Assembly (NCBI GenBank): GCA_017853785.1
Contig: JAFMIX010000003.1
Span: forward strand, 1 to 35,445
Direction of reading: 5' to 3'
DNA from: Verrucomicrobiales bacterium
GTDB taxonomy: Bacteria > Verrucomicrobiota > Verrucomicrobiia > Limisphaerales > JAFMIX01
Length of the DNA stretch: 35,445 nt
The notes below the pieces were generated by a model. The model did no database searches and was not told the origin of the DNA. It saw nothing but the letters and a program-made list of their open reading frames with translations. Position numbers and translations under genes: made by a program. Shown piece by piece: positions 23,761 to 31,292 of the stretch. Position 1 is the stretch's first letter; the number at the start of each line of letters is the position of its first letter.

Positions 23761-24687
23761 ATGAACGCCACCTTGCAATCCTCTGACCTTGCTGCGGAAC
23801 TCGCGGCGCGCGTCACGGCAGCGACGGTCATCCGGCGCGACGAGCCGTTGGCCAAGCGCACGACGATGCGCGTAGGCGGGCCGGCGCATATCCTGGTCGA
23901 GCCGGCTTCAGACGAAGACCTGGCGGCGGTGGTGCGGTTCTGCGGCGAGCAGCGGCAGGAATTTTTCGTGCTGGGCCGCGGTTCGAATCTGCTCGTGCGC
24001 GACGGCGGTTTTCGCGGTGTGGTGATTTCGCTGGCGGCGGCGCATTTCAGCAGGGTGACGGTGGATGGGGAGCGCTTGCGTTGCGGCGCGGGGGCGAAGT
24101 TGAAGGAAGTGGCGGCTGCGGCGAAACGCGCGAGCCTCGGCGGATTGGAATTTCTGGAAGGCATTCCCGGCAGTGTCGGCGGCGCGTTGCGGATGAACGC
24201 GGGCGCGATGGGCGGGGCGACGTTTGATTTTGTGGAGTCGGTGCGCGTCATGGATCGGAGCGGGCTGATCGGCGAACTTTCCCGGCGCGCCATCGCGGTG
24301 GAGTATCGCTCGTGCCGTTTGTTCCAGACGCATCTGGCGCTGGGTTGTGTATTCCACGGCGTGCCCGCGCCGCGCGAGGCGATCGAAGCGAAGCTGAACG
24401 AATTCAACCGCAAGCGCTGGGAAGCGCAGCCGGCCAAGCCGAGCGCGGGTTGCACTTTCAAGAACCCCGCGACGATTCCGGCAGGCAAGCTGGTGGACGA
24501 ACTCGGGCTGAAAGGCGCGCACGTCGGTGGCGCGCGGGTCTCGCAGGAACACGGCAATTTCATCGTGAACGACGGTCGGGCGACTGCGGCGGACGTGTTG
24601 CGGTTGATCGAGGTCATCCGGCAGCACGCGCGGGCGGAACGAGGAATCGAACTGGAGACGGAGGTGGAGATCATCGGTGAAGACTAA
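23761..24687 (+). CDS. murB: UDP-N-acetylenolpyruvoylglucosamine reductase
   Basis: A 308-residue flavoenzyme reducing UDP-GlcNAc-enolpyruvate to UDP-MurNAc. ATG 23761 lies 2 bp after murG; the frame is open upstream inside murG but has no homology there. FAD-binding motifs are FVLGRGSNLLVRDGGFRGVV (69-88) and CGAGAKLKEV (108-117) with GLEFLEGIPGSVGGALRMNAG (128-148). Y182-R183 and E301/E303 match catalytic positions. The proton-donor serine of E. coli MurB (AGSFFKNP) is replaced by C231 in SAGCTFKNP, a substitution I recall from other phyla including cyanobacteria. It ends 25 bp before the ddl ATG chosen here. Confidence 0.95.
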   Translation: MNATLQSSDLAAELAARVTAATVIRRDEPLAKRTTMRVGGPAHILVEPASDEDLAAVVRFCGEQRQEFFVLGRGSNLLVRDGGFRGVVISLAAAHFSRVTVDGERLRCGAGAKLKEVAAAAKRASLGGLEFLEGIPGSVGGALRMNAGAMGGATFDFVESVRVMDRSGLIGELSRRAIAVEYRSCRLFQTHLALGCVFHGVPAPREAIEAKLNEFNRKRWEAQPAKPSAGCTFKNPATIPAGKLVDELGLKGAHVGGARVSQEHGNFIVNDGRATAADVLRLIEVIRQHARAERGIELETEVEIIGED

Positions 24688-24712
24688 ACCATCCAAAAGA
24701 AAGGCGACCGAA

Positions 24713-25615
24713 ATGAAAATCACTGTGATGTTGGGCGGGCCGAGTGCGGAGCGGGAAGTGTCCTTGCGTTCCGGAGCGGCGGTGGCGGACGCGTTGGTTT
24801 CGCGCGGTTATGATGTCGAGGAACTGGATCCGGCCGGGGACGACTGGACGTTACCGCCGGACACCGATGTGGTGTTCCTCGCGCTGCACGGCACCTATGG
24901 CGAGGACGGCACCGTGCAGCGGGCGTTGGATGAGCAGGGCGTGCCTTACACCGGCTGCGGTGCGGAGGCAAGCCGCATCGGGTTCGACAAGATTTTGAGC
25001 AAGCGCGCGTTTCTTACGGCGGGCGTGCCGACGGCGAAGTTCGCGGTGATCAATTCGGTGGCCGCGCCGTGGCCGGCGGGCTGGGAATTGCCGGTGGTGC
25101 TGAAGCCGGCGTGCCAGGGTTCGAGCGTGGGGCTGCATTTCGTGGAGTGCGCGCAGGAATGGCGTGGCGCCTTGGCGGAAAGTTTCCGCTATGGTTCGCC
25201 CGTTTTGCTCGAAGAAAAAATTTGCGGACGGGAGACGACTGTTGGCATCCTTGACGGCGTGGCGCTGCCCGTGGTCGAGATCCGGCCCCGGAGCGGCGCT
25301 TATGATTATCGGTCCAAATACACCACCGGCGCGTCGGAATATTTTTGCCCGGCGGATTTCGATGCGGCGACGACGCAGCGGATCCAGGCGGCCGCGCTCG
25401 CGGCGTTTCACGCCATCGGCGGGCGGGATTATAGCCGGGTGGACGTGATGGTGACGCCGGCTGGCGAGCCGGTCGTGTTGGAGGTGAATACTCTGCCGGG
25501 CATGACGGCGACGAGCCTGTTGCCTAAAGCGGCCGCGGCGGCGGGGCTGAAATTTCCGCTGCTGTGCGAGCGCATGGTGGAACTGGCATTGCAGCGCGCA
25601 CCGGTGGCGGCGTGA
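24713..25615 (+). CDS. ddl: D-alanine-D-alanine ligase
   Basis: A 300-residue ATP-grasp ligase joining two D-alanines for the peptide stem. ATG 24713 was chosen over an in-frame GTG at 24677 because AGAAAGG lies about 9 bp before it and homology begins at MKITVMLGGPSAEREVSL. Catalytic features are E13 (PSAERE), HGTYGEDGTVQ (59-69), the ATP-binding KPACQGSSVG (131-140), Y199/Y203 in YDYRSKYT, and the metal site EVNTLPGMT (257-265) before SLLPKAA. The Y before S-K-Y is the usual tyrosine of D-Ala-D-Ala (not D-lactate) ligases, so vancomycin-type resistance is not implied. It precedes ftsQ by 12 bp. Confidence 0.95.
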   Translation: MKITVMLGGPSAEREVSLRSGAAVADALVSRGYDVEELDPAGDDWTLPPDTDVVFLALHGTYGEDGTVQRALDEQGVPYTGCGAEASRIGFDKILSKRAFLTAGVPTAKFAVINSVAAPWPAGWELPVVLKPACQGSSVGLHFVECAQEWRGALAESFRYGSPVLLEEKICGRETTVGILDGVALPVVEIRPRSGAYDYRSKYTTGASEYFCPADFDAATTQRIQAAALAAFHAIGGRDYSRVDVMVTPAGEPVVLEVNTLPGMTATSLLPKAAAAAGLKFPLLCERMVELALQRAPVAA

Positions 25616-25627
25616 TGCGGATTTTTT

Positions 25628-26593
25628 ATGGCTTGGTTCAAACGAAAATATCAAAATCGGCGTCTGGATCGGCGCCGTGTCTTGTTGGACGTCAAACTGC
25701 GCGCCGACCAGGTGCGCGCCACCCGGATGCGCTGGGGCGCGATCGCGGTGACGGTCTCGGCGGGGACGATCTTCGGGCTGTATCTCGTCTGGCGCACGGG
25801 CGAATGGGCGGTGAATCATTTCCTGTATCAGAACAAGGATTTCGCCGTGCAGCAGATCGAGGTGCAGACCGACGGTGTGGTGGCGGTGGAACAATTGCGG
25901 CGCTGGGCCGGCGTGAAGGCGGGCGACAACCTGCTCGCGCTCGATCTCAGCCGCGTGAAGCGGGATCTTGAACTCGTGCCGCAGGTGAAGACCGCCGCCA
26001 TCGAGCGCGTGTTGCCCCGCACGTTGCGCATTCGGGTAACGGAACGCCAACCGCTCGCGCAGGCTTATGCGCCGCAGCCCCGGCCTGACGGGCGCGGCTA
26101 TGACATGAAGGTTTTCCAGGTGGACAACGAAGGCGCGGTGATGGCGCCGCTCGGGTTGCGGCAGCGGGCGACGCCGCTGGCGCAGGCGGGCGAGCAGTTG
26201 CCGACGCTCGCGGGGATCGACCCGATCAATCTGGCGAACGGCAAGAAGCTGGAGTCGCCACAGGTGCGGGCGGGGCTGGATTTGATCGTGGCGTTCGAGC
26301 GCTCGCCGATGGTGGGCTTGGCGGACTTGGCACGCATCGATATTTCTTCGCCGGGCGTGCTCATCGCGACAACGGGGCAGGGCAGCGAAGTCACTTTTGC
26401 GTTGACCGATTTTGAGCGGCAGTTGAAACGCTGGCGGCTGGTCCATGACCGGTGTCTGGCGGAGGGCAAAGGCATCGCCGCGCTCGATCTGGCCGTGCCC
26501 AGCAACATCCCGGCCCGCACCGTGGATGCCCGCGCCGTCGTCCCCATCGCGCCCAAAGCCAAACCCGCAACCTCCAGGAAACGCAATGTTTAA
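25628..26593 (+). CDS. ftsQ: cell division protein FtsQ
   Basis: A 321-residue bitopic division protein. A long basic cytoplasmic tail (1-35, many K/R) is followed by one membrane helix (about 36-56). The periplasmic POTRA domain (about 72-141) carries FAVQQIEVQTDGVVAVEQL and ERVLPRTLRIRVTERQP, a standard FtsQ/DivIB pattern. The beta domain then extends to about 290, and a basic tail ends the protein. FtsQ links FtsL/FtsB to the rest of the divisome. The last 8 bp overlap ftsA. Name confidence comes from POTRA sequence, topology and neighbours together. Confidence 0.92.
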   Translation: MAWFKRKYQNRRLDRRRVLLDVKLRADQVRATRMRWGAIAVTVSAGTIFGLYLVWRTGEWAVNHFLYQNKDFAVQQIEVQTDGVVAVEQLRRWAGVKAGDNLLALDLSRVKRDLELVPQVKTAAIERVLPRTLRIRVTERQPLAQAYAPQPRPDGRGYDMKVFQVDNEGAVMAPLGLRQRATPLAQAGEQLPTLAGIDPINLANGKKLESPQVRAGLDLIVAFERSPMVGLADLARIDISSPGVLIATTGQGSEVTFALTDFERQLKRWRLVHDRCLAEGKGIAALDLAVPSNIPARTVDARAVVPIAPKAKPATSRKRNV

Positions 26594-27815
26594 CCAACCT
26601 TCCGTCATCGTCGGTCTCGAGATCGGCACCTCGAAAGTCTGCGCGGTCGTCGGCGAACGCAACGCCGAGGGCGCGCTGAACATCATCGGCGTCGGTCAGG
26701 CGAAGTCCCGCGGCGTCCGCAAGGGCGAGATCACCGATGCCACCGCCGTGGAAGAAGATGTGCGCAACGCCATCGTCGAGGCCGAGCAGATGGCCAATGT
26801 CGAGATCCGGAGCGTGTATCTCGGCGTCAGCGGCGCGCACATCCGCGGCTTCAGCAACCGTGGCGTCCATCCGGTGGTTTCCGCGGACCGCGAGATCACC
26901 GCCGAGGACGTGCAGGACGTGGTGAAGAACGCGAAGGCGGTGAACGTGCCGCAGGAGAACCACATTCTGCACGCCATCCGCCAGCACTTTCTCGTGGACG
27001 GACAGGATCGCATCATCAATCCCGTCGGCATGCTGGGGGCGCGGCTTGAGGTGGATGTCCACGTCATTCATGGAAATTTCAACCGGCTCCAGAACGCAAT
27101 CCGCATCGTCAAAGGAATGCAGTTGGAGGTGGAGGACGTGGTGTTCAACGGGCTTGCAGCGTCGCTCGCCCTGCTGACCAAGGAGCAGAAAGAACTTGGC
27201 TCGCTCGTGATCGACCTGGGCGGCGGCACGACGGATTACGCGGTTTCGGCCGGGGGCATCATCCAGCACACCGGCGTGCTTGCGGTGGGCGGCGATCACG
27301 TCACGAACGACCTCGCCATCGGCTTGAAGATTGCGCTGGGTCGCGCGGAAGGTTTGAAGCTGGAGCACGGCGCGGCGTTGCCCGATGCGGCGGCGCGGGG
27401 CCAGACCATCACGATTCCCGGCGAGGTGGGCTTGCCGGCAAAGACGCTGAACCTCGATCACCTGCGGCGCATAATGCACCTGCGGCTCGAGGAGATATTT
27501 AATTTGATCGGTCAGGATTTGGAGCGGGCGGATATGCTCGGTCATCTGCGCGGCGGCATTTTTCTCTGCGGCGGCGGCGCGCACATTCCGGGGATTGCCA
27601 AACTGGCGCAGGATATTTTCGGACTGCACGTTTCCGTGGGCAAGACTAACACCATCAGCAGCCTTAAGTCCGCGCTGGACCAGCCGGAGTTTGCGGCTCC
27701 GATCGGGCTGGTGAAATTCGGCTCGTTGCGCGCGCGGCAGCGGCCCAAGCCGAGTTTGCTGCCGTTTGAATTGGGCAAGACGTTCGATCGCCTCTTCAGC
27801 CGCATCGGTGCTTAA
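26586..27815 (+). CDS. ftsA: cell division protein FtsA
   Basis: A 409-residue actin-like ATPase that tethers FtsZ to the membrane and recruits the divisome. ATG 26586 overlaps ftsQ by 8 bp and is preceded by AGGAA at a good 5-bp distance. The phosphate-1 motif is VGLEIGTSKVCAVVGE (9-24), the SHS2/1C domain region includes EIRSVYLGVSGAHIRGF, and phosphate-2 is LVIDLGGGTTDYAV (about 204-217). The adenosine motif FLCGGGAHIPGI follows. The C-terminus (LLPFELGKTFDRLFSRIGA) contains an amphipathic stretch suitable as the membrane-targeting helix. It precedes ftsZ by 12 bp. Confidence 0.96.
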   Translation: MFNQPSVIVGLEIGTSKVCAVVGERNAEGALNIIGVGQAKSRGVRKGEITDATAVEEDVRNAIVEAEQMANVEIRSVYLGVSGAHIRGFSNRGVHPVVSADREITAEDVQDVVKNAKAVNVPQENHILHAIRQHFLVDGQDRIINPVGMLGARLEVDVHVIHGNFNRLQNAIRIVKGMQLEVEDVVFNGLAASLALLTKEQKELGSLVIDLGGGTTDYAVSAGGIIQHTGVLAVGGDHVTNDLAIGLKIALGRAEGLKLEHGAALPDAAARGQTITIPGEVGLPAKTLNLDHLRRIMHLRLEEIFNLIGQDLERADMLGHLRGGIFLCGGGAHIPGIAKLAQDIFGLHVSVGKTNTISSLKSALDQPEFAAPIGLVKFGSLRARQRPKPSLLPFELGKTFDRLFSRIGA

Positions 27816-27827
27816 CCCCACAAAACC

Positions 27828-29069
27828 ATGAGCACGCCAAATGAAACTTCCGCCCGCAACATCAATATCATCGGCGTCGGCGGCGCCGGCCAGAATCTGG
27901 TGGCGCAACTTGTGGCGCTGGCGCTGCCCGGGCTGCGCTGCGCGGTGCTGAACACCGCCGCGCCGACAGGGCCGATGGAATTTATTCCGCTCGCCGCCAA
28001 ACCGGTGCGCGATCTGGAAGTGGCGGACGGCGCGCAGGTGGATGCCGCGCTGGCCCCAGCCCAGCCGCAGTTGCAGGCGTGGCTCGCGGGGGCGGACGTG
28101 GTGTTTATCGTCGCGGGTTTGGGCGGCAAGACCGGCAGCGCGTTCGCGCCGGCGGTGGCGCGGTTGGCGAAGGCGACAGGCGCGTTGACGTTGGGTTTTG
28201 TGACGACGCCGTTCGCGTGCGAGGCGAGCCGACGGGCGCGGCAGGCGGAACAGGGCTTGGTGCGGTTGCGGGCCGAGGCGGATGGCGTGATCGCGCTGCC
28301 GAACGAAAAAATCGTGCGGCTGATCGACGAGAACACCAGCCTGCTCGACACGTTCAAGATTTCCAACGAACTGCTCACCGCCGGTCTGGCCGGGGTGTGG
28401 CGGTTGCTGCATTGCCCCGGGCTAATCCCGATCCATTTTGACGATCTGCGCGAGCTGATCCGCAGCGGCAAGGCGGAGAATGTCTTCGCTACCGCCGAGG
28501 CCGCCGGACCGAACCGTGGCCGGGAAGTGGTGGAGCAATTGGTGGCGCATCCGCTGCTCGATGGCGGGCGCGCGCTCGGCGCGGCGCCGGCGGCGTTGGT
28601 GAGCATCGTGGGCGGGCCGGGACTTTCGCTGGCGGAAGTGAATCGCGTGATGGAACAGCTCAACCGCCAGTGCGAAGGCGCGCAGGTGCTGATGGGTGCG
28701 GCGATCGACGAGACTTTCAAGGACCGCCTCGCGGTGACGATGATTGTGGCGCGCGGGGAAGTCGCCAAGCCCGTTGCCCCGGTCGGGGAATTGGACACGC
28801 AATTCCTCCACGCCGCGGAGCCGGTGCGGCCGCCCTCGCGGTTCGTGCCGCCGCCGCCGGCATTGTCGCCGGAAAAAATCGAGCAACTGGCCGCGCGACG
28901 GATGACCGGCGGCGGGCGCACGCGCAAAAGCGGACCGAAGATGACGCAGGAGCAGTTGCCGCTGGAGATCGTTTCCAAAGGGCGCTTCGACAAGAGCGAG
29001 CCGACGGTGCGAAACGGAGAAGACCTCGATCAGCCGACTTTCATCCGGCGCGGGATGGTGCTGAACTGA
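27828..29069 (+). CDS. ftsZ: divergent cell division protein FtsZ
   Basis: A 413-residue tubulin homologue, last gene of the dcw cluster. The fold is recognisable: NIIGVGGAGQNLVAQL (12-27), LGFVTTPFACEASRRARQAEQGL (122-144), LPNEKIVRLID and DTFKISNELL. The tubulin signature, normally GGGTGTG, reads G99-G-K-T-G-S-A105. The T7 loop, normally NxDFADV, reads P201-I-H-F-D-D-L207, keeping only one catalytic-type aspartate (D206). The L1/T3 region also departs (LNTAAP for LNTDAQ). The C-terminal peptide DLDQPTFIRR (399-408) is conserved and fits FtsA binding. It may polymerise with altered GTP hydrolysis or act with a second FtsZ encoded elsewhere. Confidence 0.9.
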   Translation: MSTPNETSARNINIIGVGGAGQNLVAQLVALALPGLRCAVLNTAAPTGPMEFIPLAAKPVRDLEVADGAQVDAALAPAQPQLQAWLAGADVVFIVAGLGGKTGSAFAPAVARLAKATGALTLGFVTTPFACEASRRARQAEQGLVRLRAEADGVIALPNEKIVRLIDENTSLLDTFKISNELLTAGLAGVWRLLHCPGLIPIHFDDLRELIRSGKAENVFATAEAAGPNRGREVVEQLVAHPLLDGGRALGAAPAALVSIVGGPGLSLAEVNRVMEQLNRQCEGAQVLMGAAIDETFKDRLAVTMIVARGEVAKPVAPVGELDTQFLHAAEPVRPPSRFVPPPPALSPEKIEQLAARRMTGGGRTRKSGPKMTQEQLPLEIVSKGRFDKSEPTVRNGEDLDQPTFIRRGMVLN

Positions 29070-29120
29070 TTTTCCAGCTGCGGATTTTCACGGATGGAAC
29101 ACAGAGGGTGGGGCTGACCT

Positions 29121-29150
29121 GCCGGGCGGCCCAAATTTCGGCCGTGCGGC
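29121..29150 (+). terminator. hairpin downstream of ftsZ
   Basis: GCCGGGCGGCC (29121-29131) pairs with GGCCGTGCGGC (29140-29150) except for a 2-nt internal mismatch, with loop CAAATTTC. It lies 51 bp after the ftsZ stop, between convergent ftsZ and the phosphodiesterase, but lacks a U-tract. Possible terminator of the dcw transcript. Confidence 0.4.
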
Positions 29151-29223
29151 AGCACTGCGTAACCGGGGAAATTTATGAGCGAGGCAATCAAAACCAAACC
29201 GGGGGTGGAAACTTGCGCCGGGT

Positions 29224-29706
29224 TCAACCTGTCCCCGGAATGGCTCTCAGGGGCAGGTGTTCGGCGCGGATCTCGTTTTCGTCGCAGTGGAGCAGGGCGA
29301 CGCTGCGTTCCGTGCCGGATTTGGGCTTGCCGGCGTAACCGGGGTTCAGGAAGAGCGTGCCGTTGATGACTTGATTGTATGGCTTGTGCGTGTGGCCGAA
29401 GATGACGACATCGGGCCGGTGTTTGGCGAGTAGGGCTTGGAGCTTCTCGTCGGGCGCGAGCGGGTTGACAATGTGGTGGAGGAGGAACTTGCGGTGCGCC
29501 AGCGTGAGGATTTCCGTGAGACGATAGGTCATGCCGAAATCGGTGTTGCCAAGGCAGGCCGTGACGGGCGCGATGGCCTCCAGTTCCATCAGAATCATCG
29601 GCATCCCGACGTCGCCGCCGTGGAGGATGTGGTCCACGCCGGCGAAGAGTTTGGCGACGCGGGGGTCGAGGAAGTCGTGCGTGTCGGAGATGATGCCGAG
29701 CTTCAT
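29224..29706 (-). CDS. YfcE/MJ0936-family metallophosphodiesterase
   Basis: A 160-residue calcineurin-like phosphodiesterase of the small YfcE type. The metal-binding motifs are in order: SDTHD (D8, H10), GGDVG (D32), GNTD (N54), H77/H78 and GHTHKP (H105, H107), giving a two-metal centre. Family members cleave model phosphodiesters and sometimes cyclic nucleotides; the natural substrate is generally unknown. There is no signal peptide, so it is cytosolic. It is convergent with ftsZ. The DUF6580-like gene lies upstream in the same direction, 73 bp away, and may be cotranscribed. Confidence 0.92.
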   Translation of the reverse strand: MKLGIISDTHDFLDPRVAKLFAGVDHILHGGDVGMPMILMELEAIAPVTACLGNTDFGMTYRLTEILTLAHRKFLLHHIVNPLAPDEKLQALLAKHRPDVVIFGHTHKPYNQVINGTLFLNPGYAGKPKSGTERSVALLHCDENEIRAEHLPLRAIPGTG

Positions 29707-29779
29707 GTGGAAAGTGGCAGGCTAAAGATTGCAGGTTTGTCCGGTGCGGACAGTTCTGGGAACTTGAAGCCTGCAACGT

Positions 29780-30421
29780 TCAACTGGCAACCTCTTCAGG
29801 TTCGCCTTCGGCGGTTTCTTCGTCGCGCGCCCCGGCTTTTTTATCGGCGGGGGATTCGGCGGCGGCGGCGATTTTCATCGCGGCGGTGAACAGCGCGGTG
29901 AAGAGGCCGCCGCTGAGGAGGGTGTTGCGGAAGAATTCCCACGTCTGCGGCCAGCCGCCCGTGCCTTTGGTGAGGGCGATGAACCAGCCGGCGAGGGTCT
30001 TGGTGTATTCGGGGTTGCCGAAAGGATTGAAGAGCCACGAGGCGGTGTTGGTGATGAGGTAGAACAACAACGCGCCGAGCACGCCGCCGCCGAGCAGCGC
30101 AGCGAAGCTGGATTGCGGCTTGAACCGGCGACCGAGCAGGATGATAACGAGGAAGGCGGCGTAGTTGCAGAGTTGATATTTCAACACGGAGGTTTCCCAG
30201 ACGTTGATGTCGAGAGCGAGCCAGTAGTAGAGGTTGAGGCCGATGTCCGTGACCAGCAGCACACCGAGTGGTAGCCACCACGCGGCGCGGCCGGAAAAAT
30301 AGACGCCGGCGCAGAAAGCCAGGGCGTACGCGGCGCTGAAATTCTGCGGTAACGCGCCGGGCATCCGCGACAGCGCGAACACCGCCAGCAGCGCGAGCGG
30401 CAATGCAATCTTTCCTTTCAC
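29780..30421 (-). CDS. DUF6580-like integral membrane protein
   Basis: A 213-residue membrane protein with about five hydrophobic segments, then a charged, Glu/Lys-rich C-terminal tail (SPADKKAGARDEETAEGEP). I place it in the DUF6580/ECF-S-component-like group from SRMPGALPQNFSAAYALAFC, GVYFSGRAAWWLPLGVLLVT and DIGLNLYYW, which resemble the first helices of that family. The start is GTG 30421 (VKGKIALPL); the frame stays open upstream but loses homology. A substrate-binding role for an ECF transporter is possible, but no A/T components are nearby. The upstream region is shared with the divergent pseudouridine synthase, only 45 bp away. Confidence 0.65.
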   Translation of the reverse strand: MKGKIALPLALLAVFALSRMPGALPQNFSAAYALAFCAGVYFSGRAAWWLPLGVLLVTDIGLNLYYWLALDINVWETSVLKYQLCNYAAFLVIILLGRRFKPQSSFAALLGGGVLGALLFYLITNTASWLFNPFGNPEYTKTLAGWFIALTKGTGGWPQTWEFFRNTLLSGGLFTALFTAAMKIAAAAESPADKKAGARDEETAEGEPEEVAS

Positions 30422-30466
30422 CGCCGGCAATGATACGCCTCTCGTCCGCCATGACAAGTGGCGGAA

Positions 30467-31186
30467 ATGGAAAAACTTTTTGACATCATCCACGAGGACG
30501 CCGACCTGCTGGTGCTGAACAAACCGGCAGGCCTCGTCTGCCATCCGACGAAGGGCGACGAGTATTCGAGCCTCATCAGCCGCGTGCGGTTGCACGTCGG
30601 CGCGGCGACGACGGCGCATCTGGTGAATCGCCTCGACCGCGAAACCGGCGGCGTGGTGCTGGTGGCGAAGAATGCCGCGACGGCGGGCGAGTTGGGGAAA
30701 ATTCTGGAAAGCCGCACGGCGGAAAAGGAATACTTTGCCATCGTCCACGGTCACGTCGCGGCGGAGCAGGGGAGGATTGACGGGCCGCTGGGCAAGGACG
30801 AGCGCAGTCGCGTGGTGATCAAGGATTGTGTGCGCGCGGACGGCGCGGCGGCGGTGACGGAGTTTTTCGTGCAGCGGCGGTTCGAGCGGGCGGAAGGAAG
30901 GTTTTCGTTGTTGCGTGTGCTGCCGCAGTCGGGGCGCAAGCACCAGATCCGCATCCACCTCGCACACCTGGGGCATCCGCTGGTCGGCGACAAGATTTAC
31001 GGCGGGGACGAGGATTTGTATCTCGCGCTCGTGGAAGGCCGGCTCACGGCGGAGCAGCGGGCGCGGCTGATTCTGGAGCATCACGCGCTGCATGCAGCGG
31101 CGGTGCGGTTGGTCTGGCGCGGGCAAGCGGTGGAGTTCAAGGCGAAGCCGGAGGAGTGGTTCGCGGCTTTTGCGGGCGGCGAGTAA
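30467..31186 (+). CDS. RluA-family RNA pseudouridine synthase
   Basis: A 239-residue synthase that isomerises uridine to pseudouridine in rRNA or tRNA. The catalytic motif is HLVNRLDRETGGVVLVAK with D57. Other family blocks are LLVLNKPAGLVCHPT (14-28), KEYFAIVHGHV and VLPQSGRKHQIRIHLAHLGHPLVGDKIYG. There is no N-terminal S4 domain, so RluD is ruled out; RluA/TruC-type subclasses remain open and the target base is not predictable. ATG 30467 (MEKLFDII) is preferred to GTG 30458. It is followed by the secreted protein at 31293 after 106 bp. Confidence 0.92.
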   Translation: MEKLFDIIHEDADLLVLNKPAGLVCHPTKGDEYSSLISRVRLHVGAATTAHLVNRLDRETGGVVLVAKNAATAGELGKILESRTAEKEYFAIVHGHVAAEQGRIDGPLGKDERSRVVIKDCVRADGAAAVTEFFVQRRFERAEGRFSLLRVLPQSGRKHQIRIHLAHLGHPLVGDKIYGGDEDLYLALVEGRLTAEQRARLILEHHALHAAAVRLVWRGQAVEFKAKPEEWFAAFAGGE

Positions 31187-31292
31187 CGGTTGGTTGGGAT
31201 CTTGATCTTCGCCGCGGGCGTTATGTTGAGCACGCCGGCGTGCATTGATTCCGTTTGCGGCGGCGGCGTTTTTCTGGCACATACGGCGCATC

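Noticed and set aside
24851..26686. Long minus-strand frame opposite ddl and ftsQ
   Set aside because: Arg/His/Pro-rich antisense shadow of two well-supported genes.
29175..29366. Short plus-strand frame MSEAIKTKPGVETC... after ftsZ
   Set aside because: Most of it is antisense to the phosphodiesterase gene and it has no homology signal.
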